A stretch of 64,000 nucleotides of DNA. Source: DYKG01 sp964596185 (GTDB lineage: Bacteria; Muiribacteriota; Ozemobacteria; Ozemobacterales; Ozemobacteraceae). A program made the translations under genes and the position numbers. Below the pieces are notes generated by a model. The model saw only the letters and a list, made by a program, of their open reading frames with translations, was not told the DNA's origin and made no database searches. Numbering within the stretch: the stretch's first letter is position 1; every line of letters starts with the position of its first letter. The stretch is taken from NCBI GenBank assembly GCA_964596185.1, contig CAZQUE010000015.1, positions 1-64,000 of the forward strand, read 5' to 3'. Below, piece by piece: positions 35,474 through 44,826 of this stretch.

Positions 35474-36392
35474 TCTGAGCAATCAATTCCTTCAGAACCA
35501 TCGGCGCCTTGTCGTGGTCAATCTGGCAGGTTCCGGCCGCATGATGCCCGCCGCCACCGTATTTCAACATCAATTCACCGACATTGGTTTTTGATGATCG
35601 GTTAACGATCGATTTGCCGACGGCAAAAACGGTATTCTGCTTCTGAAAGCCCCAAAGAACATGGATGGAAATGTTGCAATCGGGATAAAGAGCATAGATC
35701 ATGAAACGGTTTCCGGCATGAATGACTTCTTCATCGCGAAGATCAAGCACGATCAGGTTTTTGTAAATCTTAGAACAGCGGCGCAACTGGTTTTTGAACA
35801 TTTCTTCCTGTTCGAAATACAAATCAACCCTGGCTTTTACATCGGGGAGCTCAAGAATCTCTTCGATGGTCATATCACGGCAACAATCGATTAGATCCAT
35901 CATCAGCTGATAATTTGAAATTCTAAAGGTTCGGAAACGCCCTAAGCCTGTTCGGGGATCCATAAGGTAGTTCAGTAATTCCCAACTTTTTGGGTGAAGA
36001 ATTTCTTCAAGAGAAAACTGGGCGGCATCAGCCTTGTCAACGGCATCCATCATTTCGGCGCTAACTTTTGGGAAACGTTCTTTTCCGCCATAATAGTCGT
36101 AAACAACCCGGGCAGCCGACATGGCTTTCGCATCGATAATATGGTTTTCGCGTTGCCCTTCATTTCTGATCGTTTCGCTCAGGTGATGGTCAAACACCAG
36201 ATAAGCGCCGTCCACATAGGGAAGATTGGTAGTAATATCGCGATCGGTAATTTCAACTTTTCCATCCTGCATATCTTTTGGATGAACGAATTTTATGTCA
36301 TCGATCATATCCAATTCTTTGAATAAAACCGCACAGACCAGTCCATCAAAATCGCTGCGGGTTACCAGACGATATTTTTTTCCCTCTGCCAT
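35457..36392 (-). CDS. DHH-family phosphoesterase
   Basis: A 311-residue protein. I chose ATG 36392 because GGAG lies ahead of it; the frame extends to 36428. Motif I RSDFDG (Asp14, Asp16), motif III FDHHLSE (Asp68-His69-His70) and the DHHA1-type C-terminal GGGGHHAAGTC are visible. The family cleaves small nucleotides such as nanoRNA, pAp or cyclic dinucleotides using manganese. The many cyclases nearby make a role in nucleotide second-messenger turnover tempting, but the family more often degrades linear products or nanoRNA. It is cytoplasmic and transcribed alone. Confidence 0.88.
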   Translation of the reverse strand: MAEGKKYRLVTRSDFDGLVCAVLFKELDMIDDIKFVHPKDMQDGKVEITDRDITTNLPYVDGAYLVFDHHLSETIRNEGQRENHIIDAKAMSAARVVYDYYGGKERFPKVSAEMMDAVDKADAAQFSLEEILHPKSWELLNYLMDPRTGLGRFRTFRISNYQLMMDLIDCCRDMTIEEILELPDVKARVDLYFEQEEMFKNQLRRCSKIYKNLIVLDLRDEEVIHAGNRFMIYALYPDCNISIHVLWGFQKQNTVFAVGKSIVNRSSKTNVGELMLKYGGGGHHAAGTCQIDHDKAPMVLKELIAQINKDG

Positions 36393-36532
36393 GTATTTTT
36401 CTCCGAATAAAAAATTAATTTCTGCCAATTTATCATGCTGAATCGATAATTTCCACTATAACATTGTCTCTGGTACAAAGCTTGCCTGTAAAAACATTTA
36501 AGAGTAGACTGAGTAGAGAAGGATCATCGATT

Positions 36533-38599
36533 ATGCGCCATTCAGTTCAACAAAAAAAAGTACATAACAGAGGCATAGCCATGTTCTCGGCAATATTTGT
36601 CATGGTTATCATCAGTCTGCTGGCTATTCAGTTTCATTACATGACCAGACAGGCTCAATCGACGGCCTTTCGCTTTCAGGCTTCCGAGATTGCCAGGCAA
36701 TTGGCCGAGGCTGCCATGGATGAAGCTTTTCTTTTCATTCATAATGAGACCGCCAAAAAAAACAGTGACCTGTTCAAGAAAATCAAAGATCGCTCAGGGC
36801 AAATAGACTGCTCGAACACATCTTTGAACAGTCTCGGCACTAAAGGCTACCCGATAACCGTCGATCTTACCAAAGCTCAGGCAGCAAGTATTCTCAATGG
36901 CAACAAGTTTGACATTTCAGCGCTGGCTCGCATAATTGATTTTCGCAATACTGATTCGGCCGGCGGTCAATACTACGAAAAAGAAGGGGTTGGCACCCTT
37001 GAAATCAAGGTTTCGGTTACTCCGAAGGACAGTTTTAAAAAGCATATCCAGGGCGCATGCATCATTACCCGCCACCACGACTACAAGGTTGTTTCAATAG
37101 TTTCCAAGCGCGACAATTCCAATCAGCGCAGCTCTTTTGCCCAGAATTACGTTCTCGATTACGCCCTGTTTTTAAAAAACGGCCAGGAAGAATTCGACTC
37201 CACTTTCGGTGTGAGCCTCAACCCGCTCAAACAAAAGCTGGTTATCGACCAGACCGGGGTTTCATCGGATAAATGTGGCAAAGTTTTTCTGGGAAACCGC
37301 TCAGGCAGGTTTGTATATCTAAATATTGATACGGCGAGAAAGAGTTTTCTACCGGCGGCGGTTGAAAAGAAAAAAATCGTTGAGGCTACTTCGGATCAGG
37401 TTTTTGGCCTTTTACCAACCTTTAATAGCATGGTGCGCAATCAGGTCAAGAAGGCGGTTGAAGATGAGGGTGCCAAATTAAAATCTTATGCCATGTATGA
37501 TCACAAAGCCTTTTTTGATTACATCCGACTTCCAATCACTGATGATGGCGTCACAGTTAAGAAAAGGAAAGAATTTCGCGACGCAACGATGGCTGCTGAA
37601 GCGAAATCTTCGAGCACCAAAGCTGTTCTTGATTTCAGCCCAGGAATAAGAATTGAACCGGCAAATTTGCTGCCAAACATCCTGGAAGGAGATATTCGAC
37701 AACGCTTTTTTCATTTTGGCTACTTCTGGGTCGACCTTTCCAACGCCTACATCAAAGTAACTGCCGAAAAGAAAGTCGGATTCAAAAAGAAGAAAAAGAC
37801 TTTTACCATACCATTTCCGCAGAATACCGTCGATGAAATGAAAAACGAAGAGTTTCCCTGCTTCAATGCCGACCATTTTGCCGGGTTTCCCGGCTATACT
37901 TCAACTATTGACTTGAATTATTTGAAGAACAACTTTGCCGGAGCTTATCCGTCGATAATCTGCGATATCCATGACAAAAACCGATTTTTGAAGGGCTCTA
38001 ACGACGTCTTGCCCCAACCGATGTTTTATTATTATCGCAATCCCGGCAGCACTTCAGATGCAACCGCGGCATCGGTGCCATACGCTCATGTCAATCTCTG
38101 GGCCCGCAGGGTTTTGAGCCTTTCACAGGCAGAAGAATTCGGAATCATAGACAAAGCAAACAATAAGCTGAATCTACGTGGAATTGTTCAGATCAATGAA
38201 CCGATTACCATCGGCGGCAGCAATCAGGTAACCGTAGAAGGACAGGGCGTCATCATTGCCACTGGTATCACCATCAAGTCCGGCATCAAAAAAGCTGACG
38301 GTGATGCGCTATGTGTCCTGCTGACGCGAGGATATCCGATAATCGTCGATACCGACCAAACCATAGAAGCTTCTCTGGTTAGCATTGGCAAAAATAATCG
38401 CAATGGACATATCAAAGCTCGTAAAAAGTTGCATTTGAAAGGTGCATTAGCCGTTGACCTTCTACGCCTCGACCAATGGGCCGAGAATGTCGAACACAAA
38501 ATCGAATATGACCCGGCTTTGAAGCCCGACCAGGATTTGTATCAAATCAACATCTCACGCTGGGTCAGTTTCCAAAGAATGATTGAAAATGAAGACTAA
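36533..38599 (+). CDS. PilX/GspK-like membrane protein of a pseudopilus cluster
   Basis: About 688 residues from ATG 36533 (AGAAGGA ahead; the frame extends to 36464). Basic N-terminus, then RGIAMFSAIFVMVIISLLAI, a helix resembling that of PilX or GspK minor pilins but without the glutamate at position five. The long remainder is exported, beta-rich, Asp/Lys-rich and mostly unknown. The segment VTVEGQGVIIATGITIKSG resembles a polymer-forming (bactofilin-like or beta-helix) turn. It overlaps the next pseudopilin gene by 11 bases, so the cluster is one operon. Confidence 0.75.
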   Translation: MRHSVQQKKVHNRGIAMFSAIFVMVIISLLAIQFHYMTRQAQSTAFRFQASEIARQLAEAAMDEAFLFIHNETAKKNSDLFKKIKDRSGQIDCSNTSLNSLGTKGYPITVDLTKAQAASILNGNKFDISALARIIDFRNTDSAGGQYYEKEGVGTLEIKVSVTPKDSFKKHIQGACIITRHHDYKVVSIVSKRDNSNQRSSFAQNYVLDYALFLKNGQEEFDSTFGVSLNPLKQKLVIDQTGVSSDKCGKVFLGNRSGRFVYLNIDTARKSFLPAAVEKKKIVEATSDQVFGLLPTFNSMVRNQVKKAVEDEGAKLKSYAMYDHKAFFDYIRLPITDDGVTVKKRKEFRDATMAAEAKSSSTKAVLDFSPGIRIEPANLLPNILEGDIRQRFFHFGYFWVDLSNAYIKVTAEKKVGFKKKKKTFTIPFPQNTVDEMKNEEFPCFNADHFAGFPGYTSTIDLNYLKNNFAGAYPSIICDIHDKNRFLKGSNDVLPQPMFYYYRNPGSTSDATAASVPYAHVNLWARRVLSLSQAEEFGIIDKANNKLNLRGIVQINEPITIGGSNQVTVEGQGVIIATGITIKSGIKKADGDALCVLLTRGYPIIVDTDQTIEASLVSIGKNNRNGHIKARKKLHLKGALAVDLLRLDQWAENVEHKIEYDPALKPDQDLYQINISRWVSFQRMIENED

Positions 38600-39059
38600 A
38601 AGACGCGCTTTTTCACTACTTGAAATAATCATCGCCATGGCTTTTCTATCGATAGCCATCCTGTCGGTATTATGGATGAATCGTTCTTCGAACCAGGGTT
38701 CGATGGATGCTTATTACGAATTTCTGGCATTTTCGCTGGCCCGGGAACCAATCGAAATTTTCCGCGGGTTTGGTTATGACTGCCTTAAAGAAATTGCCAA
38801 TGGAAACGTTGCCGCACCCTCGCGTTATCCGGTAGGCAGCTTTGTTGACATTGATTTCGACTCGATGTCCGATCTGCAATATCCTGCTGAAGCTCGGCTT
38901 TTTCAGCGAAAGATCGAGCTCAACACCGTCAACCATGGCGATCTAAATGGAGTCAAGATCAAGGTAACCGTTGCTGCAAAAGGTCAGAGTAAGGTCGATG
39001 TCTGGATGAGCCGCAAGGCGGTATCTCTGGAATCGCTGGTAATGGAGCGCCCCAAATGA
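38589..39059 (+). CDS. Type IV pseudopilin
   Basis: A 156-residue prepilin-like protein from ATG 38589. A short basic leader KTKRRA precedes the prepilin peptidase site, then FSLLEIIIAMAFLSIAI with Glu at +5, the canonical hydrophobic stalk. The rest is a small globular domain with SLAREPIEIFRGF. It may be a GspI/PilV-like minor subunit, as the second gene of the cluster. It overlaps the next gene by four bases. Confidence 0.88.
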   Translation: MKTKRRAFSLLEIIIAMAFLSIAILSVLWMNRSSNQGSMDAYYEFLAFSLAREPIEIFRGFGYDCLKEIANGNVAAPSRYPVGSFVDIDFDSMSDLQYPAEARLFQRKIELNTVNHGDLNGVKIKVTVAAKGQSKVDVWMSRKAVSLESLVMERPK

Positions 39060-39790
39060 AGCCAAATCGCGCTTTTACCCTATTGGAAATCATGATTGTC
39101 GCCGTTTGTATGGCGCTTTTGCTGGGCCCGATTTTTCTTGTTCTGCGATCGGGCACACAGACTTCATTGAAAGGCATGCTGCGCATTGAAACTACTCTTG
39201 AGGCAAGAAGGGTTATCAAGCAGATTCACGCTGATCTGAAAATGGCCTGTTTTCCTTTGCCTTACAGCTCTATTTACAATTTCGATGACGTTATGACCGT
39301 TTCAGGCACCCCACCAATGAATATTTATTCGTTTCTCAGTTATCCCGCGCACCAGAAAATGGAAGACATATTCACCAGTCAAAGTTCCGGAGTTAATTTT
39401 CGCGATGTTTCAGAGATAGCCTATACTGTTGAAGACAACGGAGATCCTGACAAACCTGCATTCAGACTGGTGCGCGAAGAAACTTTCAATGGCAAAACCA
39501 GCAAAAGGGTTCTCACCAATCGTGTTAACTTTTTTGAGATAAAGCCAATTATGCTGCAACCACAGGGTAAGAACCAATATTATTATATGGTTACCCTGCA
39601 ATTGATCGATTCGGTTCATCCAAGTGAAATGAAGGGCACTACACCAGGAAGCAAAATAAGCGACACCCAGCAGGGCGTTATTCTTGCCGACTTCTATGAC
39701 GTGGTGTACCCTGAATTTTTTCACTCAATGTGGAATCAGGTACGTTCGAATCCAAATTGGCATAGTCCCCTGCGCGCTCCGGGCAGCTAA
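39056..39790 (+). CDS. Type IV pseudopilin (GspJ/PilW-like)
   Basis: A 244-residue protein: leader MKPNRA, then FTLLEIMIVAVCMALLLGP, a prepilin peptidase site with Glu at +5. The globular part has LEARRVIKQIHADLKMACFP, a typical GspJ/PilW pattern just after the stalk. GGAGCG lies ahead of the ATG. With the two preceding genes it makes a minor-pilin set (K/X, I/V, J/W), which normally forms the pilus tip complex. No assembly ATPase, platform or major pilin lies in the window. Confidence 0.88.
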   Translation: MKPNRAFTLLEIMIVAVCMALLLGPIFLVLRSGTQTSLKGMLRIETTLEARRVIKQIHADLKMACFPLPYSSIYNFDDVMTVSGTPPMNIYSFLSYPAHQKMEDIFTSQSSGVNFRDVSEIAYTVEDNGDPDKPAFRLVREETFNGKTSKRVLTNRVNFFEIKPIMLQPQGKNQYYYMVTLQLIDSVHPSEMKGTTPGSKISDTQQGVILADFYDVVYPEFFHSMWNQVRSNPNWHSPLRAPGS

Positions 39791-39873
39791 AATTTTTTTT
39801 TCAAAGCTGCAACAAAAAAAAACTTCTGCTCGTAAGTTGGGTGAAAGAAATTTTTCACGCAGGAGGAAAATCG

Positions 39874-40770
39874 ATGTTTGCAAAAACATTAAGGGGTTCG
39901 GTTTTTTTCACGTTCATGTTGATCGTATCAATGACACTTACCGGCTGTAACTTCGACATTGGTGCCATTGTCAGTGGTATTCAGAATGTTATTGGCGACC
40001 TTGGCGGCAAGCTTGGCGGTTTCATCGACAAGGGTTTGAACTTCGCCAAAGACTTTGTCGGCAAAGCAAAGGACTTTATCAGTCCGGTTCTGGATGCAGG
40101 GAAAGAGATATTTAAAGACTTTGCTCCCGTCGTCGAAAAGATTCAGGATGGTTTCGGCAAAGTTAACAGCGTGTTTGATGCCGTAGGCAACGTTTCGAAT
40201 TCAATTAAAGACGTTACCAATGCCATTTCCGGCAATGGTCAGGATGCGACCGGCGACAACGTCAACCCAAATGCGCCGACCAATGAGGTTGTAGCCGCAC
40301 CAGACGACGAAGATGCAGTAATTACGATTACCCCTGAGAATAACAACAACAATAACACCAATACTAATAACAATAATGCCAATACCGAAGTTTCAACTCA
40401 GGATGAAATAAAAGCTCAAGCTGCACAGGTTGCCGAAGGAACCGCAAAAATTTCTGATGGTGTCAATGCTCTGGCCAGTCAGTTGCAGCAATTCCAGTTG
40501 ACCGACGCTCAGAAAAAAGAACTCGAAGCAAAAATCAAAAATATCAAGGAAAACCTGGCCAAAATCAGACAAGATCCTACCTCCAGCGAAGCAAAAGCAC
40601 TGTTCAACCAGACCAAAAATGATGTTGACGCAGTTATTGCTGAAGCCAAAAAGTTCGGTGATATTGCCAAAGGCACTATCGATTCTCTTAAAGCAGTGGT
40701 TGAAGAAACCAAGAGTGCCTTCAACAAATTTAGCGATGCAATCAGTTCTATCAAGAATCTTTTCAAATAA
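39874..40770 (+). CDS. Lipoprotein with coiled coil and Asn-rich linker
   Basis: A 298-residue lipoprotein. ATG 39874 has a consensus GGAGG seven bases ahead; the lipobox is LTGC (Cys25). A helical part with Phe/Asp/Lys repeats (about 30-120: FIDKGLNFAKDFVGKAKDF) is followed by an Asn/Thr-rich linker (about 160-175, NNNNNNTNTNNNN) and a C-terminal coiled coil (about 185-295). The function is unknown. It sits between the pseudopilins and the anti-sigma factor on the same strand. Confidence 0.8.
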   Translation: MFAKTLRGSVFFTFMLIVSMTLTGCNFDIGAIVSGIQNVIGDLGGKLGGFIDKGLNFAKDFVGKAKDFISPVLDAGKEIFKDFAPVVEKIQDGFGKVNSVFDAVGNVSNSIKDVTNAISGNGQDATGDNVNPNAPTNEVVAAPDDEDAVITITPENNNNNNTNTNNNNANTEVSTQDEIKAQAAQVAEGTAKISDGVNALASQLQQFQLTDAQKKELEAKIKNIKENLAKIRQDPTSSEAKALFNQTKNDVDAVIAEAKKFGDIAKGTIDSLKAVVEETKSAFNKFSDAISSIKNLFK

Positions 40771-40808
40771 ACCGATTTGAAGTTTGCTTAAATCTTGAAA
40801 GGTTTATC

Positions 40809-41627
40809 ATGACCAGTCCGGAACTCAAAACAAGCTGTGAAAATGAAATAGAGCGGTTCATCGCCGGCGACACGCCCGATCGGGATCATCTCGAAAGCTG
40901 TGAGCAATGCCGTCAGATGGTTGCAACAATTGCTGCGATCAGAAGAGACGCTGCGCCCGCCAATCCCGCTCAGGAGTTCCCGCATCTGAAGGCGGCGGTG
41001 ATGAAACGACTCAAGCCCGTTCTAAAGAGCAAGTTCACTGAAGAACGCTCAGAATCGTTTCTGCATAGCTGGTTTTTCAAACTTGCCCTTGGTGCAGCCG
41101 CCTTTGTTCTGCTTTTGTCAATGACGCTGCCGATTTTGCGACAAAAGGCTCCCGACCAGACTGTTGTGCGCAATTCTTTGCCAATAGTGTTGACTCAGAA
41201 TTTCAAAATTTCAGTCAATGGTCAGGCCGAAAAAGAAATATCTCTAGACAACCCGGTATCATTATTTGCAGGTGAAACGGCACAAATCACCCTTCCGGAT
41301 GCCTCAACCCTGAAAGTCGATGGACCGGCACGCTTAAGCATCGCTCCTCGGGGCTTTCATCTCGCATCTGGTTTTTTGACCGCGAATGTCTGCAAAGGCA
41401 AGGGAACATTTGTCGCCACAACTCCACACGGGCAAATTGAGGTTCTCGGCACTGTTTTTTCGTGCGATTCAACCGCTCAAAAGACAGTCGTAAAGGTTAT
41501 CGAAGGCAAGGTAAAGGTAAAACCCGACAAAGGGTCAGAGCAAGTACTTAGCGCAGGTGAGACTGCAGAAATGCACAATGAAGTTTCAACCGGTTCGGAG
41601 ACTATACCCAGTATCGACAGTGAGTAG
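40809..41627 (+). CDS. FecR-domain transmembrane anti-sigma factor
   Basis: A 272-residue protein. The N-terminal cytoplasmic ZAS motif His27-x3-Cys31-x2-Cys34 (HLESCEQC) is the sigma-binding zinc motif. A TM helix (about 88-110) leads to an extracytoplasmic FecR-like domain (about 145-245) with GEIEV-like GQIEVLGTVFSCD, KTVVKVIEGKVKVK and LSAGETAEM. It should hold an ECF sigma factor inactive until a signal arrives. The only candidate here is the sigma gene that faces it from the other side of a terminator (41675-42226); the usual arrangement would be a shared operon. Confidence 0.9.
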   Translation: MTSPELKTSCENEIERFIAGDTPDRDHLESCEQCRQMVATIAAIRRDAAPANPAQEFPHLKAAVMKRLKPVLKSKFTEERSESFLHSWFFKLALGAAAFVLLLSMTLPILRQKAPDQTVVRNSLPIVLTQNFKISVNGQAEKEISLDNPVSLFAGETAQITLPDASTLKVDGPARLSIAPRGFHLASGFLTANVCKGKGTFVATTPHGQIEVLGTVFSCDSTAQKTVVKVIEGKVKVKPDKGSEQVLSAGETAEMHNEVSTGSETIPSIDSE

Positions 41628-41646
41628 GTTGAGTTAATATCCCTGG

Positions 41647-41673
41647 AGCTGCCCTTGTGGCAGCTTTTTTTTT
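41647..41673 (+). terminator. Intrinsic terminator between anti-sigma and sigma genes
   Basis: AGCTGCC (41647-41653) pairs with GGCAGCT (41659-41665), followed by a run of eight or more T. It terminates the plus-strand pseudopilin/anti-sigma unit; the minus side has few T. Confidence 0.9.
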
Positions 41674-41674
41674 G

Positions 41675-42226
41675 TCAATTTTCTGCTGACATTGCCTTTT
41701 GTGATGCAAGACGAAGTCGACCCATCAGGCGGAAAAATCGCGATCGCAGGGTTGTTTCGTTTTCATTGGTCAATTCGGCAATTTCGGCAAAAGCCAGTCC
41801 TTGAAAAATTCTCAGGTCGACAAGAAAACGTTCCTGCTGATTCAATGTCTGCAACAACTCGCTGGCGCTCTGCCTAACCACGACTTCTTCTTCCGGGGTG
41901 GGCTGATGAGGTGGAGTTACTTCTGCCTGTCGATCTTTTTGGCGCAAATTTTTTCTGCGTTCGTCAAAATAGAGATTTCTGCCAATCGTCATCAGCCATG
42001 CGGAAAACTTTTTGTCGGCATCGAAAGAATCGAGTTTGCGCAATAATCTTTCAAAAGTTTCCTGGACGAGGTCTTCGATCATTGAATCAGGAACGCGCAA
42101 ATATCTGAAAAATCCGATCAATTGTGGGATATATTTATCGACAAGCCTTTCAAGACTAGCCTCGTCGCCACTTCTGATTCTGGCAACAAGATAAAGGTCT
42201 TCAGTTTGTCTTTCGTTATATTTCAT
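41675..42226 (-). CDS. ECF RNA polymerase sigma factor
   Basis: A 183-residue ECF-type sigma factor. Region 2 carries DSMIEDLVQETFERLLRK and FSAWLMTIGRNLYFDERR, the core-binding and -10 recognition helices. Region 4 carries QQERFLVDLRIFQGLAFAEI and a helix-turn-helix. The Gln/Pro-rich linker between them (about 100-118) is usual. It overlaps the stop of the HEAT-repeat gene by four bases (42223-42226). It faces a FecR-type anti-sigma gene from the opposite strand, which is probably its regulator. Confidence 0.92.
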   Translation of the reverse strand: MKYNERQTEDLYLVARIRSGDEASLERLVDKYIPQLIGFFRYLRVPDSMIEDLVQETFERLLRKLDSFDADKKFSAWLMTIGRNLYFDERRKNLRQKDRQAEVTPPHQPTPEEEVVVRQSASELLQTLNQQERFLVDLRIFQGLAFAEIAELTNENETTLRSRFFRLMGRLRLASQKAMSAEN

Positions 42227-44790
42227 TTGCTGTCTAACGACTCGGAAAAACTTTCAATCTGCCGCATGGCTCTGATCCGGGCCAGGAACACCCCGTCAGG
42301 ATCGCGGCGATATGGCACCAGCGAAACTCTCAGCCGGGTATTTACAGTTGGCATGCGATAACCTTCACGCACCGGATGGATAATGAACTTCTCGCCATTT
42401 CGGCTTGAGAATTCAACGGCAGTACCACTCGTTCTGGTTACGGTCCCTTCGCGCAGATATTGTCCGGTGATGACGGCACTTCCAGCTTTTGCACCGGACT
42501 CGGCTGATGATCCGGGCATAAATAAAGTATAGAACCCAGCGGCAAGAATGACAAGTATAATCAAAGCGATTAAAGAACTCCGGGCCGAAGCGAATTCTTT
42601 AAGGGAAGCAAAAATGGCGGCGATATTTTCTTTTAAACCGACGGTGTCCTGCGATGATTTTTCCTGATAGGCATAGGCGGGGCGGGCCTGTTTCTTGCGA
42701 TTCTGCTCGTCCTGCCAGCGTTGTTTGAGCAAATCTTCATTTTCAGGCTCATTTTCTACCGCACCAGCAGGGGAGCTTACTTCAACAACGGCATCTTTCA
42801 GAGCCTGCGAACAGCTTTCACGCATTTTTCTCGCATATTCGGCCATTTTTCCGCCCTGCGCCTGTTCAATTTTAAAAAGACAATATACGTTTTCACTGGC
42901 AGGGTTGGCGGCAAAATAGCAAAGACCGGCCTCGACCAGGCTTTCATTAGTACATTTTTCCAGAAAATCGGTCAGCTGATCACGAATCAGAGCGAAGTCA
43001 AATTGCTCCATACATTTGAGAGCCATGCGCTGCTGCTCAAGATCCGTAGAACGCAACATAGCATTAAGAGAAGAAACTGCCTGATTAAAATCGAAGTTTT
43101 TCAAAATCCCGAGCGCCACGGATTTTATGTGAACATCAGGAACTTTCAAGCATTTTCCCAGATACGGGAAGACCCTTTCCGGGTCTATTTCGCCAAGATA
43201 TTCCAAGGCGGAAGATGTCAGGGCCAGCTCATTTCCACTGACCAGGCTTTCAGCTTCGTTTTCTGCGCCGGCAATTCTCAGTCTGGTGAGGCAGTTCAAA
43301 GCCGCCAACCTGACTTCGCCTGCAAGATTACGATCTGCTACCAGCTTTTGCATGCCTGCAAGGTTGGCCATGGCATCCTTAATATTGAAGGAAGCAAAAA
43401 GCCTTATAAGGTCTCCATCTGCCATGTTAGTGAAATTAATCTGGGCAGTAATGACAGATTCTTTTTGGCTTTCAGCTTCTTTTTTAATTTTGGGAACCGG
43501 CTTAACATCTTCCGATGGTGCTTTTTCAGCTATGTCAGAACCACTTGTGGTAATCGGATGCTTTTCCGGCGCGGGTTCCGCTTCAGCCTGAGCTGATTTA
43601 TTGACGGCGGCGCCCTTTTCCTCAGAGCTTTTCAAATAGGCTGAAATTCTTCCCTTTATTGTTTCCGACACCGGCCAGTTAAGAGCTTCGGCAAAAGCCA
43701 TTTTTATCTGAGGCTGATTCAAACGGTTTCTGATCAACTGATCGAGTTCCTGGGGAATTTCTTCAGCTTCAAGCTTCTGGGCTATTTTCTGGGTAAAACG
43801 CAATGCATTTCTTTTGTTGACCCATGCCTGCAATTGCCGGGTGTATTTTTTGAAATCACTGCCAAGAATCCCCGACTTTTCGAGCAATTTGACCGCTTCA
43901 TTGAGAATTTTTCTGACGAGTTCTGCTTTTTTTGCCGGAGAGCGTTCAGCAATTTCGTATAATTTGAACGGCACCTGAACATCAGGATTCATTTCGAGAA
44001 TCCAACCAGCGCGGACCAGCAGGTCAGGGTGGTTTTCGGCAGCGAAATATTTCAAAAGAACCGGCTTAACCATTGGAAAAGGCAAAAAAGGGCAGTTTTG
44101 GATACCAGCCAGGCGGTCAGACAGGTTGGAAGACAAAAGCAAAGCCTGCAGATGATTCAAAGCCTCTTCTTTATCGATCTTAACCAGGCCTCTGATTGCC
44201 AAAGCCTTTATCTGAGGGTCATCTGAGTTAAGCAAAGTCGGCAGGTCATCGATGAGCAATTCCGGTTTCATGTGAACGATGGTTCGCAGTGAAGCCAGGC
44301 GCAAACTTAGACTTGTTGAAGCAAGCTGATCGGAAATAAGCTTGAACTGGTCTTCTGGCCAGCCACGGCAGAAAATGCGAATGATTCTGGCGGCAATTAC
44401 CGTTGATTTTTCCGTTACCAGAAGACTGGGGCCGACCGATCTTATTGCCTGGGGAAGTCGCGCTGGCAGATCTGAAAGAATCTGCATTTTTTCTTTGTCA
44501 TCAGCACGATTCCAGGCTTCAGAAAACTCCTGCTGCTCTTTGAGTTTTTTGGGGACCGCCTTTTTACTGCCAGGTTCGGTTTTCAGTCGTTCTTCGACAG
44601 CCGAAATGGCGTAGTTGATCAATATTTGGCATTCGCCATCGTCTTCTTCGGCTTTCAATTCATTAAGCACCTGAAGAACTTCGGAAGAAGCCCCTGTTTT
44701 AATGGCTTCTTCAAGCGCAAAAATTCTGAAGGACTTAATCGGAGCCCTCAGATCGTTGACCAGATTCTGTTGTTCTTTATTCAGCGTCAA
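42223..44790 (-). CDS. HEAT-repeat protein with a C-terminal membrane anchor
   Basis: An 855-residue protein made mostly of HEAT-like helical repeats (about 1-330 and 450-640): SDDPQIKALAIRGLVKIDKE, DLEQQRMALKCMEQFDF and PDVHIKSVALGILKNFDF. A charged, low-complexity linker (about 380-450) separates the blocks. Near the C-terminus a single helix (about 745-766, SLIALIILVILAAGFYTLF) anchors the protein; a small extracytoplasmic domain (about 775-850) with an SH3-like or OB-like pattern follows. It may be a membrane scaffold linked to the ECF sigma factor, whose gene it overlaps. Confidence 0.8.
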   Translation of the reverse strand: MTLNKEQQNLVNDLRAPIKSFRIFALEEAIKTGASSEVLQVLNELKAEEDDGECQILINYAISAVEERLKTEPGSKKAVPKKLKEQQEFSEAWNRADDKEKMQILSDLPARLPQAIRSVGPSLLVTEKSTVIAARIIRIFCRGWPEDQFKLISDQLASTSLSLRLASLRTIVHMKPELLIDDLPTLLNSDDPQIKALAIRGLVKIDKEEALNHLQALLLSSNLSDRLAGIQNCPFLPFPMVKPVLLKYFAAENHPDLLVRAGWILEMNPDVQVPFKLYEIAERSPAKKAELVRKILNEAVKLLEKSGILGSDFKKYTRQLQAWVNKRNALRFTQKIAQKLEAEEIPQELDQLIRNRLNQPQIKMAFAEALNWPVSETIKGRISAYLKSSEEKGAAVNKSAQAEAEPAPEKHPITTSGSDIAEKAPSEDVKPVPKIKKEAESQKESVITAQINFTNMADGDLIRLFASFNIKDAMANLAGMQKLVADRNLAGEVRLAALNCLTRLRIAGAENEAESLVSGNELALTSSALEYLGEIDPERVFPYLGKCLKVPDVHIKSVALGILKNFDFNQAVSSLNAMLRSTDLEQQRMALKCMEQFDFALIRDQLTDFLEKCTNESLVEAGLCYFAANPASENVYCLFKIEQAQGGKMAEYARKMRESCSQALKDAVVEVSSPAGAVENEPENEDLLKQRWQDEQNRKKQARPAYAYQEKSSQDTVGLKENIAAIFASLKEFASARSSLIALIILVILAAGFYTLFMPGSSAESGAKAGSAVITGQYLREGTVTRTSGTAVEFSSRNGEKFIIHPVREGYRMPTVNTRLRVSLVPYRRDPDGVFLARIRAMRQIESFSESLDSK

Positions 44791-44826
44791 ATCTTGCGAC
44801 CGGATCTATCTTGGCGTAACTCTATT

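Noticed and set aside
40340..40385. AAT/AAC triplet repeat as a CRISPR-like or regulatory repeat
   Set aside because: It is the in-frame Asn-rich linker of the lipoprotein; irregular, with no spacers.
42721..43596. 291-residue ORF opposite the HEAT-repeat gene
   Set aside because: Antisense shadow; product has no recognisable domain and no start signal.
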